Shown here piece after piece: positions 1-8,381 of a stretch of DNA of 64,000 nucleotides. The stretch's first letter is position 1. Every line of letters begins with the position of its first letter. The DNA comes from Micromonospora echinospora (GTDB taxonomy: Bacteria > Actinomycetota > Actinomycetes > Mycobacteriales > Micromonosporaceae), in contig NZ_JACHJC010000001.1 in assembly GCF_014203425.1 (NCBI RefSeq), positions 3,436,001-3,500,000 on the forward strand, written 5' to 3'. The translations under genes and the position numbers were made by a program. The notes beneath the pieces were generated by a model. It saw only the letters and a list, made by a program, of their open reading frames with translations, ran no database searches and was not told the origin of the DNA.

Positions 1-1
1 C

Positions 2-97
2 GGACGTCTGGCCGCAGGCCAGACCACCAGTTTCGGATTCCAGGGCACCGGAAACGGCAACGGCGCCACCGCCACCTGCACCGGAAGCTTGAGCTAA
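2..97 (+). CDS. C-terminal end of a CBM2 (cellulose-binding) secreted protein, cut by the window edge
   Basis: Only the last 31 codons are inside the window, ending at a TAA at 95-97. The peptide contains TTSFGFQGTGNGNGATATCTG, which has the closing pattern of family 2 carbohydrate-binding modules: a Ser-Phe-Gly-Phe-Gln-Gly strand followed by a Cys near the C-terminus that normally forms a disulphide with an N-terminal Cys. Such modules usually end secreted cellulases, xylanases or lytic polysaccharide monooxygenases of actinomycetes. The catalytic domain lies outside the window, so the enzyme class cannot be given. Confidence 0.7.
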   Translation, partial: GRLAAGQTTSFGFQGTGNGNGATATCTGSLS

Positions 98-809
98 GAG
101 CGACCGGCAATCGGTAGGGCGTCTGGACAGAGGGGACCCCGAGGCAGCAAGCAGGCACGGGCCCATTGATCACGAGAGTTCTCTACGCTTCGTGACCGAT
201 GGAGTCCCGTGCCTGCATAGATGGGGTGCCCTCGGCGACGGTGAGCTGGTCGATCCGCCGCCGAAGTACCGGCACCAGAGCCAGCAGTTGGGCCGAGGGT
301 GTCGATGGCCCTTTCCGCCGCCGAGTGCGACCCCCCGAAGTGGGCCCACCCCTGGAAGGCCGTCGAAATCACCTGCACCCCATCGCGATCGACAATGGAC
401 CTGAAAGCGAGTTACGAGACATGCCCTCAGCATCAAACTAAGTGGGGAGCGACAATCCTGACCACCAGTTCTCTGTGGGAGTTCACGCCGGACCGCTCGC
501 CCGCATCACCGCACGTCAGCGCCCGTCGCCCTGTCCAGCATCGATGAGCACTTCGGGCGTGTTGACCACTTCACCGAGCTGCACCCAATCTGCTTTTCCC
601 AACCGGGCTCGCACCGGGCCGCCCACCGATCGTGAGCTGCCAGCCCGGTGCCACCGTTGGCGCCAGCGCCTGGCTCCCACCGGGGAGCACGCCCACGATC
701 GCCGCGCCGTGTCAGCGGCATGAGCATGCACTGATCAAACGGTCCTGGCGACCGCACCGCGCCTGATTGGCGGTAGATGAGCGCACTGTCCCAACTCTGT
801 GGCCGTGCG
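98..809. other. Gene-poor stretch between the CBM2 protein and the Lrp regulator
   Basis: I find no convincing gene here. Open frames exist on both strands but have no family resemblance and no good start. A 10-base inverted pair, CAGGCACGGG at about 151-160 and CCCGTGCCTG at about 205-214, flanks an A/T-richer core and could be a remnant end of a mobile element. Bases 475-612 carry one copy of a repeat found again, inverted, near 4.4 kb. Confidence 0.5.
475..612 (-). repeat. Diverged dispersed repeat, copy A (inverted relative to copy B at 4429-4551)
   Basis: Read on the minus strand this segment contains GCAGATTGGGTGCAG, then GAAGTGGTCA, GAAGTGCTCA, GCTGGACA and CGCTGACGTG in the same order and nearly the same spacing as bases 4429-4551 read on the plus strand. 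Both copies can be translated in a frame giving ADWVQ(L/F)GEVV followed by EVL, ending in a stop, so they may be decayed coding ends of the same element. No family is recognised. Confidence 0.6.
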
Positions 810-1268
810 TTACGGGTCGAGTGCTTCGATGACCTGCTTTCGGGCGTGTTGGTAGATGACGGAGCTGCGGAACCCGACGATCTCGCGGCGTCCGCTGAAC
901 TTGTCCATGAGGAAGGAGTGCAGGCCGTCGACGCTGGGGACAGCGACGTGGACGAGGAAGTCGTCGCCGCCGGCCACAACGTACACCGACAGCACCTCGG
1001 GCAGCTCCATCGCATATTTCTTGAAGCCGTCGATGACGGTGCGGCTCAGGGGCCGAACCTGCACGTGCAGCAATGCTTGGACGCCGCGGTTGAGGGCGGC
1101 CAGGCTGATCTCGGCGTGATAGCCGGTGATCACGCCGCGTTCCCGCAGTGCGCGCACGCGCTCTAGGCAGGTGGACGGCGCGATGCCGACCGCGCGGGCC
1201 AGTTCGCGGTTGGTCTGCCGCGCATGTGTCTGCAGGTGCTCGATGATCGCCGTATCAAGTTCGTCCAC
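810..1268 (-). CDS. Lrp/AsnC-family transcriptional regulator
   Basis: A 152-residue protein of normal Lrp/AsnC size. An N-terminal winged helix-turn-helix (roughly residues 5-60, with ELARAVGIAPSTCLERVRAL as recognition region) is followed by an RAM ligand-binding domain containing VYVVAGGDDFLVHV. These proteins form octamers or related oligomers and respond to amino acids. I chose the GTG at 1268, which places the first helix at the usual distance; longer frames upstream run through the divergent gene. It is divergent from the Leu/Val-type dehydrogenase at 1377, a common arrangement in which the Lrp member controls branched-chain amino acid deamination (inferred from layout). Confidence 0.88.
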   Translation of the reverse strand: MDELDTAIIEHLQTHARQTNRELARAVGIAPSTCLERVRALRERGVITGYHAEISLAALNRGVQALLHVQVRPLSRTVIDGFKKYAMELPEVLSVYVVAGGDDFLVHVAVPSVDGLHSFLMDKFSGRREIVGFRSSVIYQHARKQVIEALDP

Positions 1269-1376
1269 GACCGGGATCTTGTCATCTTCTCCGAACGATG
1301 TTCGCTTTGAGCTGGTCGGCGCCAACCACCTGCCTACTGTCGATCCCGTTCCGGCGAGCGCACGACAGGAGCCATC

Positions 1377-2435
1377 ATGGTCGCGCCCCACCTCGACACC
1401 GAGTCCATGCACGAACACGTCGTCATCAGGCGGGGCGTACGGTCCGGCCTGCCGATCGTTGTCGCGGTGCACTCCACCGCGCTCGGTCAGGCCATCGGCG
1501 GCTGCCGGGTCGCGCAGTACCCGCACTGGCGCGACGGGCTTACTGACGCGCTGCGGCTGTCGGCCGCGATGTCGGACAAATGCGCGCTGGCCGGGCTGCC
1601 CAACGGCGGCGGCAAGACCGTCGTCGCCCTGCCCCCGGGCAGGACACTCGACACGGCCGCCCGTCGGGCGGTGCTGCATGACGCGGGCGACGCGATCGCC
1701 GGCCTGGACGGCGCCTATGCCACCGGACCCGACGTGGGAACCGGACCGGACGACATGGTCACGATCGCCGAGCGGACCCCGCATGCGTTCTGCCGACCGG
1801 TGCACGCCGGTGGCAGCGGCGATTCCTCCGGACACACCGCCGTCGGCGTCCTCGCCGCGCTGCATGCCCTGTGCGCCGAGCGATTCGGGTCAGCCGATCT
1901 GTCCGCGCGCAGCTTCGCCGTTCTCGGCCTCGGCCGCGTCGGCGGGCATGTGCTGCGCATGCTTGCCGACGCCGGCGCGACCCTGGTGGCCGCCGACATC
2001 GACGAGGGTAGACGAATGCTTGCCGATACCGCGGGTGCCGCCTGGACCAGCCCGCAGGACTGCCTGACCGCCGCCGTGGACGTGCTCGTCCCCGCCGCCC
2101 TCGGCGGTCTGCTCACCCCGCACACAGTGCCGACACTGCGCTGCGCCGCGATCGCCGGACCGGCCAACAACCAACTCGACACCCCGGCCACCGCCGACCT
2201 GTTGCACCAGCACGGCATCCTCTGGGCACCGGACATCATCGTCAGCGCCGGCGGCATCATCCACGCCACCGCCGTCGAGCTACACCGGGAAACGTCCGCC
2301 CAGGCCACCGCCCGGGTCCACGGCATCGCCGACACCCTCACTGACATCCTGCGCACCGCCCGCGCCACCGGCTCGACCCCGGCCGCCGCCGCCCGCTCCC
2401 GCGCCCGCCACCACATCGAAAACGGCCGCCGCTGA
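1377..2435 (+). CDS. Glu/Leu/Phe/Val dehydrogenase family amino acid dehydrogenase
   Basis: A 352-residue NAD-linked amino acid dehydrogenase, the size of leucine/valine dehydrogenases, that would oxidatively deaminate a branched-chain or aromatic amino acid to the 2-oxo acid. The catalytic lysine motif NGGGKTVV lies near residue 80 and TGPDVGT with the catalytic Asp near residue 115. The Rossmann fold (FAVLGLGRVGGHVLRMLADAG) starts near residue 180 and NNQL/SAGG motifs follow. A CAGGAG ribosome site at 1366-1371 precedes the ATG. Substrate preference cannot be read from the sequence. The divergent Lrp-type gene is the likely regulator. Confidence 0.85.
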   Translation: MVAPHLDTESMHEHVVIRRGVRSGLPIVVAVHSTALGQAIGGCRVAQYPHWRDGLTDALRLSAAMSDKCALAGLPNGGGKTVVALPPGRTLDTAARRAVLHDAGDAIAGLDGAYATGPDVGTGPDDMVTIAERTPHAFCRPVHAGGSGDSSGHTAVGVLAALHALCAERFGSADLSARSFAVLGLGRVGGHVLRMLADAGATLVAADIDEGRRMLADTAGAAWTSPQDCLTAAVDVLVPAALGGLLTPHTVPTLRCAAIAGPANNQLDTPATADLLHQHGILWAPDIIVSAGGIIHATAVELHRETSAQATARVHGIADTLTDILRTARATGSTPAAAARSRARHHIENGRR

Positions 2436-3187
2436 CCCTGCCGCCACCCGACCGCAAGACAACGGCCAACCGCCACCGTTCTCGACGCAGCCGCACCACC
2501 GATACCCGGCCGAAGGCCCTTCCCGTCATGATCAGGTGCACCGTTCTCGGCATGACAGCGCACAGTGCCAGGCGCCACCAACACGCGACCTCGGCAGATG
2601 AGGACAGTGCAGAGCGAGCGCTCCACCAGCTAGAGGGCGGAGATGGAGCTGGGAGCTCGCTCTTGCCGAGCTAGCGCGCGTATCACGTTCAAGGAACCGT
2701 GTCGCCAGGCCGCGAGGCTGCTCAGCAGCTGGATTGTCGCTTCAGTCGCTGTCTGCCGAGGGCGGCCAAAACAGGCCCGAGCCCGGTCGACCGCCGCATG
2801 CCAGGCTCGGAACACCACGTCATCACCGACGGGGGCGGCATCCGACTCGCCGCGTCCCTGACCGGCGGCAACCTCCACGACGTTACCCAACTACTGCCCC
2901 TGGTCGACAAGATCCCGCCGATCAAAGGCATCCGCGGCCGACCCAGACAGCGACCGAAACGCATCTACGCCGACCCTGGTTAACGGTGACTGCGGCGGAC
3001 GGGTTCGGCCTGAGCTGGCGCCAGGTGATGACCCGGGCGCGGTGGTGGCGGGTCGTCGGCTGAGCGCGGTAGCGGCTCGCCTCGAGCTCTCGCCCGATAT
3101 ACGACCCGGGCGGTGGCGTGCCGCGCACAGGGACCTGAGCGAGAATGGGCCAGTTCGAACTCAGCGCAACCCTGGAAGGACCCTCCC
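2436..3187. other. Intergenic stretch with an insertion-sequence relic
   Basis: Apart from the transposase fragment at about 2758-2983 no gene is supported. The 200 bases before DUF808 contain short open frames without family signal. A GGAAGGA site at about 3175-3181 belongs to the downstream gene. Confidence 0.5.
2758..2983 (+). pseudogene. IS5-family transposase fragment
   Basis: The reading frame gives AKTGPSPVDRRMPGSEHHV, then TGGNLHDVTQLLPLVD and RGRPRQRPKRIYADPG. This is the middle DDE region of IS5-group (IS427-like) transposases, whose usual wording is KTGPSPVDRRKPGSKHHL and TGGNRHDVTQLIPLLD. The N-terminal part is missing, and the frame stops at YADPG where intact proteins continue with the rest of the catalytic domain. 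No terminal inverted repeats are visible. It is a dead remnant and marks earlier insertion activity in this segment. Confidence 0.8.
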
Positions 3188-4225
3188 TTGGCCGGTGGAC
3201 TCGTAGCCCTGCTGGATGACGTGGCGGTGCTGGCCCGAGCCGCTGCCGCCTCGATCGATGACATCGGGGCGGCCGCCGCGAAGGCCGGCGCCAAGGCGGC
3301 GGGTGTCGTCGTCGACGATGCTGCCGTCACGCCGCAGTACGTGCGGAGCCTGGCGGCCGAGCGCGAGTTGCCGATCATCAAGCGCATTGCCCTGGGGTCG
3401 CTGCGCAACAAGTTCTTCATCATCCTGCCGGCGGTGCTGCTGCTCAGTCAGTTCGTGCCCTGGCTGCTCACTCCGATCCTCATGCTCGGCGGCGCCTACC
3501 TCTGTTACGAAGGCGCGGAGAAGGTGTGGGCCAAGATCGCCCATCACGATGCCCACGGCGCGGGCGAGGAAAAGGTGCAGGACGAGACGACACTGGTGTC
3601 CGGGGCGGTACGAACCGACCTGATCCTCTCGGCGGAGATCATGGTCATCACCCTTAACGAGGTGATCGATGAGGCGTTCTGGTCCCGCCTGGCGATCCTG
3701 GCTGTCGTCGCCGTCGTCATAACCGCCCTGGTGTACGGCGTGGTGGCCCTGATCGTGAAGATGGACGACGTCGGGCTGCGCCTGTCGCAACGTTCCGGCA
3801 CCGTCGCCACGTTCGGCCGCGGTCTGGTGAGGGCGATGCCGGTAGTCCTCACCGTGCTGACGGTAGTCGGCACCGCGGCGATGCTGTGGGTGGGCGGGCA
3901 CATCCTGCTGCTAGGCACGAACGAGCTGAACCTGCACTTCCTGTACGAGGCCGTGCATCACGTGGAGGTCGCCGCCCACGACGCCACGGGTGTTCTCGGC
4001 GGGCTCGTCGGCTGGCTCGTCAACACGGTGGCCAGCGCGATCCTCGGGCTGATCGTCGGAGCGCTGGTCGTGCTGGTCATGACTCTCACGCTCCACCGCC
4101 GCAAATCCAAGGCTGCGGCTGCGACTGCGGCGGCCACGACTCGTACTGACGGCACCATCCCCGCGCCGCCGAGCCGTGCAGCTCAGCGTCGCGACGCTCC
4201 TGCGGACCGAGCGCCGCGCGGTTGA
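3188..4225 (+). CDS. DUF808 family (YedI-like) integral membrane protein
   Basis: A 345-residue predicted inner-membrane protein of unknown function. It starts LAGGLVALLDDVAVLARAAA, the conserved opening of the DUF808 family (normally MAGGLLALLDDIA). That family start and a GGAAGGA ribosome site at 3175-3181 point to the TTG at 3188. Several hydrophobic helices follow (FFIILPAVLLLSQFVPWLL, LAILAVVAVVITALVYGVV, AMPVVLTVLTVVGTAAMLWV, ILGLIVGALVVLVMTLTL). The tail is polar and Ala/Thr/Arg-rich. It appears to stand alone. Confidence 0.85.
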   Translation: MAGGLVALLDDVAVLARAAAASIDDIGAAAAKAGAKAAGVVVDDAAVTPQYVRSLAAERELPIIKRIALGSLRNKFFIILPAVLLLSQFVPWLLTPILMLGGAYLCYEGAEKVWAKIAHHDAHGAGEEKVQDETTLVSGAVRTDLILSAEIMVITLNEVIDEAFWSRLAILAVVAVVITALVYGVVALIVKMDDVGLRLSQRSGTVATFGRGLVRAMPVVLTVLTVVGTAAMLWVGGHILLLGTNELNLHFLYEAVHHVEVAAHDATGVLGGLVGWLVNTVASAILGLIVGALVVLVMTLTLHRRKSKAAAATAAATTRTDGTIPAPPSRAAQRRDAPADRAPRG

Positions 4226-4689
4226 CCGCAAAATCATCGCAACTCGACCACGGGGTCAGGCGCACCTGCCTGCGGCTTCGCGTTTTTGCAGGTCAGAGTC
4301 GGTGCCGCGTCCTGCTTCATAAGGAGTGCTCCGCGGTTTTGCGTAGCAGTCGACAGCACTCTATGTCCCCTGGTGGGGGAGTGTGTGCAGGTCGCGGCGG
4401 TAAGGAGCTGCTGGATCGGCTGGCCTTGCAAGTGGGGCAGATTGGGTGCAGTTTGGCGAAGTGGTCACCGCGTCCGAAGTGCTCACCGGCGCTGGACACG
4501 AAGTAGCGCGCTGACGTGCAGTGATGTGGGCGAGCGAGCCGGTGTGACCTCCCAGGGAAGACCGAAGTGGTCAAGGGGTGCTCCCCCGTCTGGATGGTGC
4601 CGGCTGTCGTTCTGGGCCCCGCTGACGCCATTCACGAGAGCCATGGCGCGCCGCCCACTCACCGGTCTCGTCGCCGAGGGCGACCACGG
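4226..4689. other. Intergenic stretch with repeat copy B
   Basis: No gene is supported. Bases 4429-4551 carry the second copy of the diverged repeat seen at 475-612. The rest shows nothing I can identify. Confidence 0.5.
4429..4551 (+). repeat. Diverged dispersed repeat, copy B
   Basis: Plus-strand match to copy A at 475-612 (minus strand). Shared blocks are GCAGATTGGGTGCAG at 4438-4452, GAAGTGGTCA, GAAGTGCTCA and the CGCTGACGTG segment near 4510. The matching frame translates as GADWVQFGEVVTASEVLTGAG before a TGA. The two copies are about 3.8 kb apart in inverted orientation and bracket the Lrp, dehydrogenase, IS5 relic and DUF808 genes. Confidence 0.6.
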
Positions 4690-5508
4690 TCACCCCTTCG
4701 TCGGGCGGGGCACCCGGCGACCGGCCCAGCGGGCCAGCAGGTTCAACCCCAGGGCGTAAGCGGCGGCGCTCACCAGCAGGGCGGCGCTGCTGCCGCGCCC
4801 CCAGTCACCCACCGGCACGGGCGGTACGGCCCAGACATCCGTCGACAGTCCGGCCAGCGCGATCGCCGTGCCGGCCGCGATCGGTGGGACGGCCCATAAC
4901 AGCGCGTACGGTGCGGCGAACCGGTCGTCCTGCAGCAGCCCGACCAGGGTGGCGGCGAACCAGCCCAGCAGGAGCAGGAACACGAGCGGCCAGCGCGTCG
5001 CGGCTCGCCGCAGGTGCCCCAGAAGCAGCGCGCCGAGACCGACGCCGGCAGCGGCATAGAGCGGGAAGGCGGCCAGCTCGCACAGGAGGACCCGCATCAG
5101 GATCGGGTCATCGAGTGCCGGGGTCGTGAAGTAGACGTCCTCGCGTGCGCGGGCGAGCGGGTAGGCGACCGCGACGGCCACGCCGGCCAGGAGCAGCGCG
5201 AGCGGGACCGCCACGACCAGCGCCCTCGCCTGTGTGTTGCGGCTGGCCAGGGCGGCCCCGGCCAGCAACGCCAACACTTGTCCGCAGAGGACGCCGGAGG
5301 TGTACTGGAAGATGCGCGTGGTGTGGAGCAGCTCGTACTGCTGTGAGTCACCCTGCGCGTCGTAGTTGACCCAGAAATCGTAGAACGCGTCGTTGAACGG
5401 CATGGCCACGACCACCAGCAGCGCCATCGCCGGCACCGACCAGACAGCCGGGTGCGTCACGGCACGCGGAGCCGCTGGTAGACGGCCGTCTGCCATCCCC
5501 GGGCGCAT
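4690..5508 (-). CDS. Hypothetical multi-pass membrane protein
   Basis: A 272-residue protein with about seven hydrophobic segments (for example VWSVPAMALLVVVAMPF, VLALLAGAALA, ALVVAVPLALLLAGVAVAVA, WPLVFLLLLGWFAATLVGLL). No enzymatic motif is visible and I do not recognise a family. The start is uncertain: ATG at 5508 is used, with another ATG at 5496. It is divergent from the acetamidase gene, which may share its promoter region. Confidence 0.6.
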   Translation of the reverse strand: MRPGMADGRLPAAPRAVTHPAVWSVPAMALLVVVAMPFNDAFYDFWVNYDAQGDSQQYELLHTTRIFQYTSGVLCGQVLALLAGAALASRNTQARALVVAVPLALLLAGVAVAVAYPLARAREDVYFTTPALDDPILMRVLLCELAAFPLYAAAGVGLGALLLGHLRRAATRWPLVFLLLLGWFAATLVGLLQDDRFAAPYALLWAVPPIAAGTAIALAGLSTDVWAVPPVPVGDWGRGSSAALLVSAAAYALGLNLLARWAGRRVPRPTKG

Positions 5509-5658
5509 CCGCCAAGTCTGCGCGTCCCGGCTGCGGTCGGGCAAGCCTGCGCGTCATCGGTATGGTGCGGGTTTGCCATCCGGCTGCAGGTCGTGATCAA
5601 CGCCCGGGTAGCAGCACAGGTGCTCGGCTTCCACCACCGACCGCGACGAGGAGTTGCC

Positions 5659-6672
5659 ATGACCGAAGTCGTCACCTACCGGCCCGAGCCGGCGGAGATG
5701 TCGTACACCTTCGGCGGCCGGGAGCCGGTCCTGCGGGTCCGGCCCGGCACCGTCGTGCAGCTGTACACCGAGGACTGCTACGGCGGCCGGGTGCGTGGCA
5801 TCGACGACCTGCCCTCGCGGGTGTGTGAGTTCCCCTATCTCAACCCGGTGACCGGGCCGATCCACGTCGAGGGCGCCGAACCGGGGGACACGCTCGCGGT
5901 GCACGTGGTGGCCGTCGAACCGGCCCGGGACTGGGCGGTCTCCAGCACCTTTCCGCACTTCGGCGCGTTGACCGGGACGCACGCCACGGCCATGCTGCAC
6001 CCGCCGCTCGACGAGCTGGTCTGGATGTACGACGTCGACGTCGCCGCCGGCACCGTGACGTACCGGGCCCGGCGCGGCGACTACACGGTGGCGCTGCCGT
6101 TGGACCCGATGCACGGGACCATGGGGGTGGCGCCGGCGGCGTTCGAGTCGCGGATGACGATCGTGCCGGACGCCCACGGCGGCAACATGGACTCGCCCGA
6201 GCTGCGGGCCGGCGTGACGGCGTACTTTGGGGTCAATGTGCCGGGTGCGCTGTTCGCGGTGGGTGACGGGCACTGCCGGCAGGGGCACGGCGAGGTGTGC
6301 GGCACCGGGGTCGAGGCGGCGATGAACACCACGCTGATTCTCGACCTGGTGAAAGGCGTGTCGACGCAGTGGCCGCGGCTGGAGTCCGACGACGCACTGA
6401 TGAGCACCGGCTCGGCCCGGCCGCTGGAGGACGCGTACCGGATCAGCCAGCACGACCTGGTCACCTGGACGGCCGAGCTGATGGGGTTGGACCAGCTCGA
6501 CGCGTACCAGCTGGTCAGCCAGGCCGGTGAAGCGCCGGTGGGCAACGTCTGCGACCCGAACTACACGATGCTGGCTCGGGTGGCCCGCCGCTACCTGGGC
6601 GGGGTGACCGCGTACGACGGCGTGCACGCGCGGCTGCGCGAGACGGGCCGGGTCCACCTGGCCCACCGTTGA
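5659..6672 (+). CDS. Acetamidase/formamidase family protein
   Basis: A 337-residue FmdA/AmdA-family metal-dependent amidase, which hydrolyses short-chain amides to the acid plus ammonia. Visible features include GDTLAVHVVAVEPARDWAV, FPHFGALTG, the DPMHGTMGVAP segment, HGGNMDSPELRAGVT (metal-site region) and GDGHCRQGHGEVCGTGVE, all in family order. The GAGGAG at 5648-5653 supports the ATG at 5659. It stands alone with no transporter next to it. The true substrate is unknown. Confidence 0.85.
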   Translation: MTEVVTYRPEPAEMSYTFGGREPVLRVRPGTVVQLYTEDCYGGRVRGIDDLPSRVCEFPYLNPVTGPIHVEGAEPGDTLAVHVVAVEPARDWAVSSTFPHFGALTGTHATAMLHPPLDELVWMYDVDVAAGTVTYRARRGDYTVALPLDPMHGTMGVAPAAFESRMTIVPDAHGGNMDSPELRAGVTAYFGVNVPGALFAVGDGHCRQGHGEVCGTGVEAAMNTTLILDLVKGVSTQWPRLESDDALMSTGSARPLEDAYRISQHDLVTWTAELMGLDQLDAYQLVSQAGEAPVGNVCDPNYTMLARVARRYLGGVTAYDGVHARLRETGRVHLAHR

Positions 6673-6825
6673 CCGCCGACGCGGCCTCCTCGCTCACACC
6701 TGTCTATCCGGTCCTCGAAGCGTCGCACCTGGCGGTGCCCCGCTCCTGCGGCCAGCTCAAGCGTCGTCATCCCACTCGGTGTAGCCCTGTGCGAGTAACG
6801 CGGCCAGGAGTTGCGCGTCCCATGT

Positions 6826-7430
6826 TCAGCGGGGAACCGACGGAATCGCCGATTGCGGGTCGACCCCGGCGAACGCCAGCCCGATGACAAATCCGGCGAC
6901 CTCCTCCAACTGTCTTACCCGGTCGAGCGTTCCGAGGACCGCGGGAACTCCACCGACGTCTCGCACGAGCGACCCGACGACATCGAGTGCGCGCTCGTCG
7001 TCACCGCACATGGCGACCGTGACCGGTCCGGCATCGGGCGTCACCCACCGCTCCGACGGGAAGAGATGGAAAGCCTTGACCACGTGCGCGCCTGGTGCGA
7101 GGGCGGCGATGTGGTCGGCGGCTGACCGGGCGGGTTCCGTCTGGAGGGTGCCGACACCGTGTTCGACGGCGTTCGTCGGGTCGATCAGGGCGAGGTCGGC
7201 CAGCGCGCCGGCGGGCCCGCCGGCCGCTGTCAGCATCTCGGTGACGCCGTCCCAGCGGACCGCGAGCAGAACCGCGTCGGCGCCGGCGGCGACTGCCGGC
7301 GCGCGACGCGAGCACCCGCCGAGGGCTGGCGGTGCCGGATTCCCGGCTCGCCCTCAGCAGAATCCGGGCGTTGATGGCGTACCGGATGGTCGTGCCCTCG
7401 CTGGCACCGAGGACTGCAGCGGCGTGTAGC
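6826..7430 (-). pseudogene. Broken F420-dependent NADP reductase-like (NpdG-type) gene
   Basis: On the minus strand bases 7353-6826 encode ADAVLLAVRWDGVTEMLTAAGG followed by LIDPTNAVEHG, HVVKAFHLFPSERW and AMCGDDERALDVV. This is the order found in the second half of the NADPH-dependent F420 reductase family. No start codon gives a complete Rossmann N-terminus in this frame. A stretch resembling the N-terminal half (ending near ILLRASRESGTASP) lies in another frame at about 7290-7420, so a frameshift near 7290-7320 and a lost N-terminus are likely. A sequencing error cannot be excluded. Confidence 0.6.
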
Positions 7431-7616
7431 AGGTCGCCGCCCGTGGCGATGGCCTGCGCAGCACAATGCAGGCCAAGCGGTCAGCAAACCGGCCGCATGA
7501 GCCGAGCGGCGAGTATGTCGAAGCGAGGGATACCAGGTCTTCCCGCGGCCAAATGGTCATGACCAAAGCGAACGCTATCGCCTGCAGACAGGCGCCCCCA
7601 CCTTCACCCGTGACGC

Positions 7617-7988
7617 TTAGCGAGTCTTCCTGGTCGCTCGCTTGCGGGGCGGCGTCAACAGTTCGGCGAGCGCCGCGATCGCGGACGGCACGAGGCGGTA
7701 ATAGGCCCAGACCCCACGCTTCTCCCGCTCGAGCAGCCCAGCCTCAGTGAGGATCCGAAGGTGATGACTGACTGTCGGCTGGGAGAGGCCGAGCGGCGCG
7801 GTGAGGTCACTGACGGACGCCTCGCCCTCAGGCGCGGCCTGAATCAAACTGAGCAGTCGCAGCCGAGCCGGGTCGGCGACGGCCTTCAGCACTCCCGCGA
7901 GCCGTTCGGCATCGGCACGCTTGATCGGCTCGCCGGCGAGCGGTGAGACAGCAGGGGCAGCGGTCTTCGTGGTTCCCACGTAATGCAT
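7617..7988 (-). CDS. ArsR/SmtB-family transcriptional regulator
   Basis: A 123-residue winged-helix repressor with the ArsR core VADPARLRLLSLI near residue 40 and the recognition helix LGLSQPTVSHHLRILTEAGL near residues 65-85, followed by a beta wing (REKRGVWAYYRL). There is no CxC or Cys-rich metal site, so it is probably not a classic arsenite or cadmium sensor. No operon partner is next to it, and its target cannot be inferred. Confidence 0.85.
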   Translation of the reverse strand: MHYVGTTKTAAPAVSPLAGEPIKRADAERLAGVLKAVADPARLRLLSLIQAAPEGEASVSDLTAPLGLSQPTVSHHLRILTEAGLLEREKRGVWAYYRLVPSAIAALAELLTPPRKRATRKTR

Positions 7989-8381
7989 CTTGCACCAAAC
8001 ACCATCAACAAGCTGGCGGAACCCAGTACCAGACTGAAGCTACCGCCTGCGTACCCCAACGTCGGTGGTCCCCCGGTTTGCCGGGGGGTTTGATGTTCCC
8101 CGGTTTTTCGGAGCACTACCGCGTGTCGTGTCGATTGGGGGTGGCGTTCACGGGCGTGATGGCGGCAGCATGTGTCTTCTATCGGCGGCGGCGACGCCAC
8201 CTACGGCTGATCTGGAGTTGGCATGCAGCGCCCCGCGCTGTACGGGACGAAACCCAGCAGGGGTTGGATGCTGTCTGGCGGAGTGCCGCAATGGGATCGT
8301 GTGGCAGCCCTGACCGATCCCGTCCGGGTAGAGAACCATCGTTGAGATCGGCGGCTCACGAGACGGGAGGTTCAGAGCTGG
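7989..8381. other. Intergenic stretch between ArsR and the HEAT-repeat gene
   Basis: No gene is supported. A compact hairpin lies at 8070-8087 (CCCCCGG, loop TTTG, CCGGGGG). As it sits between divergent genes it is not an obvious terminator for either. A loose GGGAGG at about 8364-8369 may serve the HEAT-repeat gene. Confidence 0.45.

Noticed and set aside
170-1015. Several open frames in the first kilobase
   Set aside because: No start with ribosome site, no family motif, and mutual overlap on both strands.
1269-1865. Long extension of the Lrp regulator on the minus strand
   Set aside because: It overlaps the dehydrogenase gene head-on and is low-complexity; Lrp proteins have about 150 residues.
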